The notes: generated by a model from the letters alone, not told the origin. DNA of 64,000 nucleotides from Plasmopara viticola (GCA_001695595.3 MBPM02000009.1:1-64000); one strand, 5' to 3'; positions 1-10,072 are shown, numbered from the stretch's first letter. Numbers and translations are program-made.

Positions 1-200
1 TGATCTGCTGATGCTACAACAATGCCAATCTTTCACTCCTTACAGAGCTGCTGATGTGACCATGATAAAATTTGAAGTATACCATTCGTCTAAAGTTTAA
101 ATTGATAATTAACCCTTCCTTAAGCACCAGCCAAGCCAGCAAGATTGCACAGAAACAAAAATTGCAGAATGACATTTTCACTAAATAGGGAGCTGCAATA
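1..200 (-). repeat. Partial class B spacer at left edge
   Basis: Class B spacer belonging to a gene that lies outside the window, joined to the trailer of copy 1. It has one extra T at 'aaagtttaaattg' (about 93-103). It contains no other feature that I can see. Confidence 0.9.
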
Positions 201-272
201 GGGCCTTGCCGGAGATCGAATCCGGGACCTCTCGCACCCTAAGCGAGAATCATACCACTAGACCACAAGGCC
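201..272 (-). tRNA. tRNA-Pro(AGG) copy 1, reference description
   Basis: Proline tRNA for CCU/CCC codons, assuming A34 is edited to inosine. The minus strand folds as acceptor GGCCTTG/CAAGGCC (7 bp); D arm GTCT/TGAT with loop AGTGGTA; anticodon stem CTCGC/GCGAG around loop TTAGGGT (anticodon AGG, U33 present); 5-nt variable loop AGGTC; T stem CCGGA/TCCGG around TTCGATC; discriminator C, as usual for eukaryotic tRNA-Pro. CCA is not encoded and there is no intron. The unusual feature is A53-U61 in place of G53-C61, shared by the array. This copy's terminator is reduced to TTT ('ctaaataggg'). 5' flank A, unit 354 bp. Confidence 0.92.
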
Positions 273-554
273 ACCGAACCGGTAAATCGCAAACCCAACT
301 TCTTATTTATAAAGAATATCATCAGCGTGGGCTTGCTCGTTTTCGTGATGCACTAATGCTACGACGATGCCGATCTTTCACTCCTTATAGAGCTGCTGAT
401 ATGACCATAAAACAATTTGAAGTATACCGTTCGTACAAAGTGAAATTGATAGCTGACCCTTCCTTAAGCATCTACCAAGCCAGCAAGATTACACAAAGCG
501 CACTTAGAAACAAATTCTGCAAAATGAATTTCATTAAAATAGGGAGCAGAAATA

Positions 555-626
555 GGGCCTTGCCGGAGATCGAATCCGGGACCTCTCGCACCCTAAGCGA
601 GAATCATACCACTAGACCACAAGGCC
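555..626 (-). tRNA. tRNA-Pro(AGG) copy 2
   Basis: Consensus gene. 5' flank B, unit 358 bp; a 13-bp tandem duplication lies in the flank at 673-698. Confidence 0.92.
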
Positions 627-912
627 ACCGAACCGGTATATCGCAAACCCAACTTCTTATATATAAACAATATCATCAGCGTGGGTCATCAGCGTGGGCT
701 TGATCTTATTTCTGATCTGCTGATGCTACAACAGTGCCAATCTTTCACTCCTTACAGAGCTGCTGATGTGACCATGATAAAATTTGAAGTATACCATTCG
801 TCTAAAGTTAAATTGATAATTAACCCTTCCTTAAGCACCAGCCAAGCCAGCAAGATTGCACAGAAACAAAAATTGCAGAATGAAATTTCCATTAAAATAG
901 GGAGCAGAAATA

Positions 913-984
913 GGGCCTTGCCGGAGATCGAATCCGGGACCTCTCGCACCCTAAGCGAGAATCATACCACTAGACCACAAGGCC
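913..984 (-). tRNA. tRNA-Pro(AGG) copy 3
   Basis: 5' flank A with a B-like 'gcttgatc' patch, unit 351 bp. Confidence 0.92.
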
Positions 985-1263
985 ACCGAACCGGTAAATC
1001 GCAAACCCAACTTCTTATTTATAAAGAATATCATCAGCGTGGGCTTGATCTTTTCGTGATCTGCACTAATGCAACGACGATGCCGATCTTTCACTCCTTA
1101 TAGAGCTGCTGATATGACCATAAAACAATTTGAAGTATACCGTTCGTACAAAGTGAAATTGATAGCTGACCCTTTCTTAAGCATCTACCAAGCCAGCAAG
1201 ATTACACAAAGCGCTTAGAAAAAATTGCAAATAAAATTTCCATTAAAATAGGGAGCAGAAATA

Positions 1264-1335
1264 GGGCCTTGCCGGAGATCGAATCCGGGACCTCTCGCAC
1301 CCTAAGCGAGAATCATACCACTAGACCACAAGGCC
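1264..1335 (-). tRNA. tRNA-Pro(AGG) copy 4
   Basis: 5' flank B, unit 343 bp. Confidence 0.92.
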
Positions 1336-1606
1336 ACCGAACCGGTATATCGCAAACCCAACTTCTTATTTATAAACAATATCATCAGCGTGGGCTTGAT
1401 CTTATTTCTGATCTGCTGATGCTACAACAGTGCCAATCTTTCACTCCTTACAGAGCTGCTGATGTGACCATGAAAAATTTGAAGTATACCATTCGTCTAA
1501 AGTTAAATTGATAATTAACCCTTCCTTAAGCACCAGCCAAGCCAGCAAGATTGCACAGAAACAAAAATTGCAAAATGAAATTTCACTAAAATAGGGAGCA
1601 GCAATA

Positions 1607-1678
1607 GGGCCTTGCCGGAGATCGAATCCGGGACCTCTCGCACCCTAAGCGAGAATCATACCACTAGACCACAAGGCC
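1607..1678 (-). tRNA. tRNA-Pro(AGG) copy 5
   Basis: 5' flank B with A-like 3' half, unit 341 bp. Confidence 0.92.
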
Positions 1679-1947
1679 ACCGAACCGGTATATCGCAAAC
1701 CCAACTTCTTATTTATAAACAATATCATCAGCGTGGGCTTGATCTTTTTCTGATGCTGATGCTACAACATGCCAATCTTTCACTCCTTACAGAGCTGCTG
1801 ATGTGACCATGAAAAATTTGAAGTATACCATTCGTCAAAGTAAATTATTAGCTGACCCTTCCTTAAGCACCAGCCAAGCCAGCAAGATTACACAAAGCAC
1901 AGAAACAAATTGCAAAATGAATTTCACTAAAATAGGGAGCTGCAATA

Positions 1948-2019
1948 GGGCCTTGCCGGAGATCGAATCCGGGACCTCTCGCACCCTAAGCGAGAATCAT
2001 ACCACTAGACCACAAGGCC
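1948..2019 (-). tRNA. tRNA-Pro(AGG) copy 6
   Basis: 5' flank B, TATA region 'ttagatataaac', unit 345 bp. Confidence 0.92.
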
Positions 2020-2292
2020 ACCGAACCGGTATATCGCAAACCCAACTTCTTAGATATAAACAATATCATCAGCGTGGGCTTGATCTTATTTCTGATCTGC
2101 TGATGCTACAACAGTGCCAATCTTTCACTCCTTACAGAGCTGCTGATGTGACCATGATAAAATTTGAAGTATACCATTCGTCTAAAGTTAAATTGATAAT
2201 TAACCCTTCCTTAAGCACCAGCCAAGCCAGCAAGATTGCACAGAAACAAAAATTGCATAATGACATTTTCACTAAAATAGGGAGCTGCAATA

Positions 2293-2359
2293 GACCGGGA
2301 GATCGAATCCGGGACCTCTCGCACCCTAAGCGAGAATCATACCACTAGACCACAAGGCC
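2293..2359 (-). pseudogene. tRNA-Pro pseudogene, 3' acceptor strand lost (copy 7)
   Basis: The segment that should encode CAAGGCC is replaced by 'agaccggg', so the acceptor stem cannot form. T, anticodon and D arms remain. The same allele recurs at 61206-61272. 5' flank A, unit 348 bp. Confidence 0.85.
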
Positions 2360-2640
2360 ACCGAACCGGTATATCGCAAACCCAACTTCTTATTATAAAG
2401 AATATCATCAGCGTGGGCTTGCTCGTTTTTGTGATGCACTAATGCTACGACGATGCCGATCTTTCACTCCTTACAGAGCTGCTGATATGACCATAAAACA
2501 ATTTGAAGTATACCGTTCGTACAAAGTGAAATTGACAGCTGACCCTTCCTTAAGCATCTACCAAGCCAGCAAGATTACACAAAGCGCTTAGAAACAAATT
2601 TAGCAAAATGAAATTTCCATTAAAATAGGGAGCAGAAATA

Positions 2641-2712
2641 GGGCCTTGCCGGAGATCGAATCCGGGACCTCTCGCACCCTAAGCGAGAATCATACCACTA
2701 GACCACAAGGCC
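2641..2712 (-). tRNA. tRNA-Pro(AGG) copy 8
   Basis: 5' flank B, unit 340 bp, deletions in the far spacer. Confidence 0.92.
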
Positions 2713-2980
2713 ACCGAACCGGTATATCGCAAACCCAACTTCTTAAATATAAACAATATCATCAGCGTGGGCTTGATCTTATTTCTGATCTGCTGATGCT
2801 ACAACAATGCCAATCTTTCACTCCTTACAGAGCTGCTGATATGACCATGATAAAATTTGAAGTATACCATTCGTCTAAAGTAAATTGATAATTGACCCCT
2901 TAAGCACCAGCCAAGCCAGCAAGATGCACAGAAACAAAAATTGCAGAATGACATTTTCACTAAAATAGGGAGCTGCAATA

Positions 2981-3049
2981 GATGCCTTGCCGGAGATCGA
3001 ATCCCGACCTCTCGCACCCTAAGCGAAATCATACACTAGACCACAAGCC
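2981..3049 (-). pseudogene. Degraded tRNA-Pro copy 9
   Basis: Several single-base losses: one in the T stem region, one in the anticodon stem 'aagcgaaatc', one in the D loop 'atacacta', and one in the 5' acceptor 'acaagcca'. The surrounding spacer shows the same kind of losses, so consensus error is a live alternative to real decay. Confidence 0.6.
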
Positions 3050-3317
3050 ACCGAACGGTAATCGCAAACCCAACTTCTATATAAACAATATCATCAGCGT
3101 GGCTTGCTCGTTTTCTGATCACTAATGCTACGACATGCCAATCTTTCACTCCTTACAGAAGCTGCTGATGACCATAAAACAATTTGAAGTATACCATTCG
3201 TCAAAGAAATTGATAGCGACCCTTCCTTAAGCATCTACCAAGCCAGCAAGATTACCACAAACGCTTAGAAACAAATTAGCAAAATGAAAATTTCCATTAA
3301 AAATAGGAGCCAAAATA

Positions 3318-3387
3318 GGCCTTGCCGGAGATCGAATCCGGACCTCTCGCACCCTAAGCGAGAATCATACCACTAGACCACAAGGCC
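3318..3387 (-). tRNA. tRNA-Pro(AGG) copy 10, possibly defective
   Basis: Acceptor stem intact, but the discriminator C and one base of the variable loop are missing (4-nt loop). It lies in the stretch of homopolymer losses, so it may be intact in reality. 5' flank B, unit 342 bp. Confidence 0.6.
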
Positions 3388-3659
3388 ACCGAACCGTAAT
3401 CGCAAACCCAACTTCTATATATATAAACAATATCATCAGCTTGGGCTTGATCTTATTTCTGATCTGCTGATGCTACAACAGTGCCAATCTTTCACTCCTT
3501 ACAGAGCTGCTGATGTGACCATGATAAAATTGAAGTATACCATTCGTCTAAAGTTAAATTGATAATTAACCCTTCCTTAAGCACCAGCCAAGCCAGCAAG
3601 ATTGCACAGAAACAAAAATTGCAGAATGACATTTTCACTAAAATAGGGAAGCTGCAATA

Positions 3660-3726
3660 GGCCTAGCCGGAGATCGAATCCGGACCTCTCGCACCCTAAG
3701 CGAGAATCACACTAGACCACAAGGCC
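3660..3726 (-). pseudogene. tRNA-Pro copy 11, defective, promoter deleted
   Basis: Position 67 is T (CTAGGCC), giving a T6-T67 mismatch in the acceptor. About 3 nt are lost from the D arm and one from the variable loop. The 5' flank jumps from 'accgaac' straight to 'tacaacag', removing the TATA region. Unit only 258 bp. Confidence 0.8.
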
Positions 3727-3917
3727 ACCGAACTACAACAGTGCCAATCTTTCACTCCTTACAGAGCTGCTGAGTGACCATGATAAAATTTGAAGTATCC
3801 ATTCGTCTAAAGTTAAATTGATAATTAACCCTTCCTTAAGCACCAGCCAAGCCAGCAAGATTGCACAGAAACAAAAATTGCAGAATGACATTTTCACTAA
3901 AATAGGGAGCTGCAATA

Positions 3918-3989
3918 GGGCCTAGCCGGAGATCGAATCCGGGACCTCTCGCACCCTAAGCGAGAATCATACCACTAGACCACAAGGCC
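3918..3989 (-). tRNA. tRNA-Pro(AGG) copy 12, acceptor mismatch
   Basis: 72 nt with CTAGGCC in the 3' acceptor strand (T6-T67 mismatch), the same allele as copies 11 and 21. 5' flank A, unit 352 bp. Confidence 0.75.
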
Positions 3990-4269
3990 ACCGAACCGGT
4001 AAATCGCAAACCCAACTTCTTATTTATAAAGAATATCATCAGCGTGGGCTTGCTCGTTTTCGTGATGCACTAATGCTACGACGATGCCGATCTTTCACTC
4101 CTTATAGAGCTGCTGATATGACCATAAAACAATTTGAAGTATACCGTTCGTACAAGTGAAATTGATAGCTGACCCTTCCTTAAGCATCTACCAAGCCAGC
4201 AAGATTACACAAAGCGCTTAGAAACAAATTTAGCAAAATGAAATTTCCATTAAAATAGGAACAGAAATA

Positions 4270-4341
4270 GGGCCTTGCCGGAGATCGAATCCGGGACCTC
4301 TCGCACCCTAAGCGAGAATCATACCACTAGACCACAAGGCC
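4270..4341 (-). tRNA. tRNA-Pro(AGG) copy 13
   Basis: Trailer variant 'taggaacag'. 5' flank B, unit 338 bp. Confidence 0.92.
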
Positions 4342-4607
4342 ACCGAACCGGTATATCGCAAACCCAACTTCTTATATAAACAATATCATCAGCGTGGGCT
4401 TGATCTTATTTCTGATCTGCTGATGCTACAACAATGCCAATCTTTCACTCCTTACAGAGCTGCTGATGTGACCATGATAAAATTTGAAGTATACCATTCG
4501 TCAAAGGTAAATTGATAATTAACCCTTCCTTGAGCACCAGCCAAGCCAGCAAGATTGCACAGAAAAAAAATTTAGAATGAATTTCATTAAAATAGGGAGC
4601 TGCAATA

Positions 4608-4679
4608 GGGCCTTGCCGGAGATCGAATCCGGGACCTCTCGCACCCTAAGCGAGAATCATACCACTAGACCACAAGGCC
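4608..4679 (-). tRNA. tRNA-Pro(AGG) copy 14
   Basis: 5' flank A, unit 347 bp. Confidence 0.92.
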
Positions 4680-4954
4680 ACCGAACCGGTAAATCGCAAA
4701 CCCAACTTCTTATTTATAAACAATATCATCAGCGTGGGCTTGCTCGTTTTCGTGATGCACTAATGCAACGACGATGCCGATCTTTCACTCCTTATAGAGC
4801 TGCTGATATGACCATAAAAATTTGAAGTATCCGTTCGTACAAGTGAAATTGATAGCTGACCCTTCTTAAGCATCACCAAGCCAGCAAGATTACACAAAGC
4901 GCTTAGAAACAAATTTAGCAAAATGAAATTTCCATTAAAATAGGAACAGAAATA

Positions 4955-5026
4955 GGGCCTTGCCGGAGATCGAATCCGGGACCTCTCGCACCCTAAGCGA
5001 GAATCATACCACTAGACCACAAGGCC
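4955..5026 (-). tRNA. tRNA-Pro(AGG) copy 15
   Basis: 5' flank B, unit 342 bp. Confidence 0.92.
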
Positions 5027-5296
5027 ACCGAACCGGTAAATCGCAAACCCAATTTCTTATATAAACATATCATCAGCGTGGGCTTGATCTTATTTCTGAT
5101 CTGCTGATGCTACAACAGTGCCAATCTTTCACTCCTTACAGAGCTGCTGATGTGACCATGATAAAATTTGAAGTATACCATTCGTCTAAAGTTAAATTGA
5201 TAATTAACCCTTCCTTAAGCACCAGCCAAGCCAGCAAGATTGCACAGAAACAAAAATTGCAGAATGACATTTTCACTAAAATAGGGAGCAGCAATA

Positions 5297-5368
5297 GGGC
5301 CTTGCCGGAGATCGAATCCGGGACCTCTCGCACCCTAAGCGAGAATCATACCACTAGACCACAAGGCC
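5297..5368 (-). tRNA. tRNA-Pro(AGG) copy 16
   Basis: 5' flank B, unit 346 bp. Confidence 0.92.
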
Positions 5369-5642
5369 ACCGAACCGGTATATCGCAAACCCAACTTCTT
5401 ATATATAAACAATATCATCAGCGTGGGCTTGATCTTATTTCTGATCTGCTGATGCTACAACAGTGCCAATCTTTCACTCCTTACAGAGCTGCTGATGTGA
5501 CCATGATAAAATTTGAAGTATACCATTCGTCTAAAGTTAAATTGATAATTAACCCTTCCTTAAGCACCAGCCAAGCCAGCAAGATTGCACAGAAACAAAA
5601 ATTGCAGAATGACATTTTCACTAAAATAGGGAGCTGCAATAG

Positions 5643-5713
5643 GGGCCTTGCCGGAGATCGAATCCGGACCTCTCGCACCCTAAGCGAGAATCATACCACT
5701 AGACCACAAGGCC
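5643..5713 (-). tRNA. tRNA-Pro(AGG) copy 17, short variable loop
   Basis: 71 nt: one base lost at 'ccggacc', leaving a 4-nt variable loop; all stems intact. 5' flank B, unit 339 bp. Confidence 0.8.
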
Positions 5714-5981
5714 ACCGAACCGGTAAATCGCAAACCCAACTTCTTTATAAAAATATCATCAGCGTGGGCTTGATCTTATTTCTGATCTGCTGATGCTACA
5801 ACAGTGCCAATCTTTCACTCCTTACAGAGCTGCTGAGTGACCATGATAAAATTTGAAGTATACCATTCGTCTAAAGTTAAATTGATAATTAACCCTTCCT
5901 TAAGCACCAGCCAAGCCAGCAAGATTGCACAGAAACAAAAATTGCAAAATGACATTTTCACTAAAATAGGGAGCAGCAATA

Positions 5982-6052
5982 GGGCCTTGCCGGAGATCGA
6001 ATCCGGGTCTCTCGCACCCTAAGCGAGAATCATACCACTAGACCACAAGGCC
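5982..6052 (-). tRNA. tRNA-Pro(AGG) copy 18, altered variable loop
   Basis: 71 nt: 'gggtctctc' replaces 'gggacctctc', changing and shortening the variable loop. 5' flank B, unit 344 bp. Confidence 0.8.
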
Positions 6053-6325
6053 ACCGAACCGGTATATCGCAAACCCAACTTCTTATATATAAACAATATC
6101 ATCAGCGTGGGCTTGATCTTATTTCTGATCTGCTGATGCTACAACAGTGCCAATCTTTCACTCCTTACAGAGCTGCTGATGTGACCATGATAAAATTTGA
6201 AGTATACCATTCGTCTAAAGTTAAATTGATAATTAACCCTTCCTTAAGCACCAGCCAAGCCAGCAAGATTGCACAGAAACAAAAATTGCAGAATGACATT
6301 TTCACTAAAATAGGGAGCTGCAATA

Positions 6326-6397
6326 GGGCCTTGCCGGAGATCGAATCCGGGACCTCTCGCACCCTAAGCGAGAATCATACCACTAGACCACAAGGCC
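6326..6397 (-). tRNA. tRNA-Pro(AGG) copy 19
   Basis: 5' flank A, unit 353 bp. Confidence 0.92.
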
Positions 6398-6678
6398 ACC
6401 GAACCGGTAAATCGCAAACCCAACTTCTTATTTATAAAGAATATCATCAGCGTGGGCTTGCTCGTTTTCGTGATGCACTAATGCTACGATGATGCCGATC
6501 TTTCACTCCTTATAGAGCTGCTGATATGACCATAAAACAATTTGAAGTATACCGTTCGTACAAAGTGAAATTGATAGCTGACCCTTCCTTAAGCATCTAC
6601 CAAGCCAGCAAGATTACACAAAGCGCTTAGAAACAAATTTAGCAAAATGAAATTTCCATTAAATTGGGAGCAGAAATA

Positions 6679-6750
6679 GGGCCTTGCCGGAGATCGAATC
6701 CGGGACCTCTCGCACCCTAAGCGAGAATCATACCACTAGACCACAAGGCC
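6679..6750 (-). tRNA. tRNA-Pro(AGG) copy 20
   Basis: First terminator reduced to TTT ('ttaaattggg'). 5' flank B, unit 347 bp. Confidence 0.92.
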
Positions 6751-7025
6751 ACCGAACCGGTATATCGCAAACCCAACTTCTTATATATATAAACAATATC
6801 ATCAGCGTGGGCTTGATCTTATTTCTGATCTGCTGATGCTACAACAGTGCCAATCTTTCACTCCTTACAGAGCTGCTGATGTGACCATGATAAAATTTGA
6901 AGTATACCATTCGTCTAAAGTTAAATTGATAATTAACCCTTCCTTAAGCACCAGCCAAGCCAGCAAGATTGCACAGAAACAAAAATTGCAGAATGACATT
7001 TTCACTAAAATAGGGAGCTGCAATA

Positions 7026-7097
7026 GGGCCTAGCCGGAGATCGAATCCGGGACCTCTCGCACCCTAAGCGAGAATCATACCACTAGACCACAAGGCC
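7026..7097 (-). tRNA. tRNA-Pro(AGG) copy 21, acceptor mismatch
   Basis: Third carrier of the CTAGGCC allele (T6-T67). 5' flank B, unit 344 bp. Confidence 0.75.
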
Positions 7098-7369
7098 ACC
7101 GAACCGGTATATCGCAAACCCAACTTCTTATATATAAACAATATCATCAGCGGGCTTGATCTTATTTCTGATCTGCTGATGCTACAACAGTGCCAATCTT
7201 TCACTCCTTACAGAGCTGCTGATGTGACCATGATAAAATTTGAAGTATACCATTCGTCTAAAGTTAAATTGATAATTAACCCTTCCTTAAGCACCAGCCA
7301 AGCCAGCAAGATTGCACAGAAACAAAAATTGCAGAATGACATTTTCACTTAAAATAGGGAGCTGCAATA

Positions 7370-7441
7370 GGGCCTTGCCGGAGATCGAATCCGGGACCTC
7401 TCGCACCCTAAGCGAGAATCATACCACTAGACCACAAGGCC
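7370..7441 (-). tRNA. tRNA-Pro(AGG) copy 22, TATA region deleted
   Basis: Gene intact, but the 5' flank joins 'gcaaaccca' to 'taatgctacg', removing the TATA box. Unit 251 bp. Confidence 0.88.
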
Positions 7442-7620
7442 ACCGAACCGGTATATCGCAAACCCATAATGCTACGACGATGCCGATCTTTCACTCCTTA
7501 TAGAGCTGCTGATATGACCATAAAACAATTTGAAGTATACCGTTCGTACAAAGTGAAATTGATAGCTGACCCTTCCTTAAGCCGCCAGCAAGATACACAA
7601 AGCGCTATAAAAATAGGGAG

Positions 7621-7669
7621 CCCTTGCCGGAGATCGAATTCTCGCACCCTATATACCACTAGACCACAA
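7621..7669 (-). pseudogene. Fragmented tRNA-Pro remnant (copy 23)
   Basis: About 49 nt remain of 72: pieces of the acceptor, T arm, anticodon stem and D arm joined with gaps. The spacer on its left also has several internal deletions. The 5' flank loses leader and TATA and resumes at 'tatcatcagcg'. Confidence 0.85.
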
Positions 7670-7898
7670 TATCATCAGCGTGGGCTTGATCTTATTTCTG
7701 ATCTGCTGATGCTACAACAGTGCCAATCTTTCACTCCTTACAGAGCTGCTGATGTGACCATGATAAAATTTGAAGTATACCATTCGTCTAAAGTTAAATT
7801 GATAATTAACCCTTCCTTAAGCACCAGCCAAGCCAGCAAGATTGCACAGAAACAAAAATTGCAGAATGACATTTTCACTAAAATAGGGAGCTGCAATA

Positions 7899-7970
7899 GG
7901 GCCTTGCCGGAGATCGAATCCGGGACCTCTCGCACCCTAAGCGAGAATCATACCACTAGACCACAAGGCC
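7899..7970 (-). tRNA. tRNA-Pro(AGG) copy 24
   Basis: 5' flank A, unit 354 bp. Confidence 0.93.
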
Positions 7971-8233
7971 ACCGAACCGGTAAATCGCAAACCCAACTTC
8001 TTATTTATAAAGAATATCATCAGCGTGGGCTTGCTCGTTTTCGTGATGCACTAATGCTACGACGATGCCGATCTTTCACTCCTTATAGAGCTGCTGATAT
8101 GACCATAAAACAATTTGAAGTATACCGTTCGTACAAAGTGAAATTGATAGCTGACCCTTCCTTAAGCATCTACCAAGCCAGCAAGATTACACAAAGCGCT
8201 TAGAAACAAATTTAGCAAAATGAAATTTCCATT

Positions 8234-8237
8234 AAAA
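8234..8237 (-). terminator. Pol III T4 terminator, class A trailer (example, copy 25)
   Basis: On the minus strand TTTT starts 16 nt after the discriminator base. The same spacing is found in nearly all copies. A run of four T is the minimal Pol III stop signal in animals and weaker in yeasts. Class A trailers read TTTTAATGG. Confidence 0.75.
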
Positions 8238-8263
8238 TAGGGAGCAGAAATAGGGCCTTGCCG

Positions 8264-8274
8264 GAGATCGAATC
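8264..8274 (-). promoter_or_regulatory. Internal B box, non-consensus (example, copy 25)
   Basis: The B-box position reads GATTCGATCTC against the consensus GGTTCGANTCC. The TTCGA core is kept, but the second G (tRNA position 53) is A, and its partner at position 61 is T. The change is array-wide, so it predates amplification. Confidence 0.75.
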
Positions 8275-8306
8275 CGGGACCTCTCGCACCCTAAGCGAGA
8301 ATCATA

Positions 8307-8317
8307 CCACTAGACCA
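8307..8317 (-). promoter_or_regulatory. Internal A box (example, copy 25)
   Basis: TGGTCTAGTGG fully matches the eukaryotic A-box consensus TRGYNNARNNG, at tRNA positions 8-18. Confidence 0.9.
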
Positions 8318-8355
8318 CAAGGCCACCGAACCGGTATATCGCAAACCCAACTTCT

Positions 8356-8363
8356 TATTTATA
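8356..8363 (-). promoter_or_regulatory. Upstream TATA box, class A (example, copy 25)
   Basis: On the minus strand this reads TATAAATA at -39 to -32 from the first base of the tRNA. The same octamer sits at the same distance in nearly all class A flanks. TATA-like elements near -30 assist TBP/TFIIIB placement at tRNA genes in plants, fission yeast and some insects. Use here is inferred. Confidence 0.7.
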
Positions 8364-8606
8364 AAGAATATCATCAGCGTGGGCTTGCTCGTTTTCGTGA
8401 TGCACTAATGCTACGACGATGCCGATCTTTCACTCCTTATAGAGCTGCTGATATGACCATAAAACAATTTGAAGTATACCGTTCGTACAAAGTGAAATTG
8501 ATAGCTGACCCTTCCTTAAGCATCTACCAAGCCAGCAAGATTACACAAAGCGCTTAGAAACAAATTTAGCAAAATGAAATTTCCATTAAAATAGGGAGCA
8601 GAAATA

Positions 8607-8678
8607 GGGCCTTGCCGGAGATCGAATCCGGGACCTCTCGCACCCTAAGCGAGAATCATACCACTAGACCACAAGGCC
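8607..8678 (-). tRNA. tRNA-Pro(AGG) copy 26
   Basis: 5' flank B, unit 343 bp. Confidence 0.93.
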
Positions 8679-8949
8679 ACCGAACCGGTATATCGCAAAC
8701 CCAACTTCTTATATATAAACAATATCATCAGCGTGGGCTTGATCTTATTTCTGATCTGCTGATGCTACAACAGTGCCAATCTTTCACTCCTTACAGAGCT
8801 GCTGATGTGACCATGATAAAATTTGAAGTATACCATTCGTCTAAAGTTAAATTGATAATTAACCCTTCCTTAAGCACCAGCCAAGCCAGCAAGATTGCAC
8901 AGAAACAAAAATTGCAGAATGAATTTCACTAAAATAGGGAGCAGAAATA

Positions 8950-9021
8950 GGGCCTTGCCGGAGATCGAATCCGGGACCTCTCGCACCCTAAGCGAGAATC
9001 ATACCACTAGACCACAAGGCC
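8950..9021 (-). tRNA. tRNA-Pro(AGG) copy 27
   Basis: 5' flank B, unit 345 bp. Confidence 0.93.
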
Positions 9022-9294
9022 ACCGAACCGGTATATCGCAAACCCAACTTCTTATATATAAACAATATCATCAGCGTGGGCTTGATCTTATTTCTGATCT
9101 GCTGATGCTACAACAGTGCCAATCTTTCACTCCTTACAGAGCTGCTGATGTGACCATGATAAAATTTGAAGTATACCATTCGTCTAAAGTTAAATTGATA
9201 ATTAACCCTTCCTTAAGCACCAGCCAAGCCAGCAAGATTGCACAGAAACAAAAATTGCAGAATGACATTTTCACTAAAATAGGGAGCTGCAATA

Positions 9295-9366
9295 GGGCCT
9301 TGCCGGAGATCGAATCCGGGACCTCTCGCACCCTAAGCGAGAATCATACCACTAGACCACAAGGCC
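9295..9366 (-). tRNA. tRNA-Pro(AGG) copy 28
   Basis: 5' flank A, unit 354 bp. Confidence 0.93.
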
Positions 9367-9648
9367 ACCGAACCGGTAAATCGCAAACCCAACTTCTTAT
9401 TTATAAAGAATATCATCAGCGTGGGCTTGCTCGTTTTCGTGATGCACTAATGCTACGACGATGCCGATCTTTCACTCCTTATAGAGCTGCTGATATGACC
9501 ATAAAACAATTTGAAGTATACCGTTCGTACAAAGTGAAATTGATAGCTGACCCTTCCTTAAGCATCTACCAAGCCAGCAAGATTACACAAAGCGCTTAGA
9601 AACAAATTTAGCAAAATGAAATTTCCATTAAAATAGGGAGCAGAAATA

Positions 9649-9720
9649 GGGCCTTGCCGGAGATCGAATCCGGGACCTCTCGCACCCTAAGCGAGAATCA
9701 TACCACTAGACCACAAGGCC
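9649..9720 (-). tRNA. tRNA-Pro(AGG) copy 29
   Basis: 5' flank A, unit 352 bp. Confidence 0.93.
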
Positions 9721-10000
9721 ACCGAACCGGTAAATCGCAAACCCAACTTCTTATTTATAAAGAATATCATCAGCGTGGGCTTGCTCGTTTTCGTGATGCA
9801 CTAATGCTACGACGATGCCGATCTTTCACTCCTTATAGAGCTGCTGATATGACCATAAAACAATTTGAAGTATACCGTTCGTACAAAGTGAAATTGATAG
9901 CTGACCCTTCCTTAAGCATCTACCAAGCCAGCAAGATTACACAAAGCGCTTAGAAACAAATTTAGCAAAATAAAATTCCATTAAAATAGGAACAGAAATA

Positions 10001-10072
10001 GGGCCTTGCCGGAGATCGAATCCGGGACCTCTCGCACCCTAAGCGAGAATCATACCACTAGACCACAAGGCC
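10001..10072 (-). tRNA. tRNA-Pro(AGG) copy 30
   Basis: 5' flank B, unit 345 bp. Confidence 0.93.

Larger units (their letters stand above)
8253..8324 (-). tRNA. tRNA-Pro(AGG) copy 25
   Basis: 5' flank A, unit 354 bp; used as the example for the annotated control elements. Confidence 0.93.

Noticed and set aside
8380..8450. C/D box snoRNA in the spacer (GTGATGC, CTGATG and CTGA motifs)
   Set aside because: The motifs are imperfect, no terminal stem joins them, and the 'gctgctgatg' words are scattered on both sides without C/D spacing.
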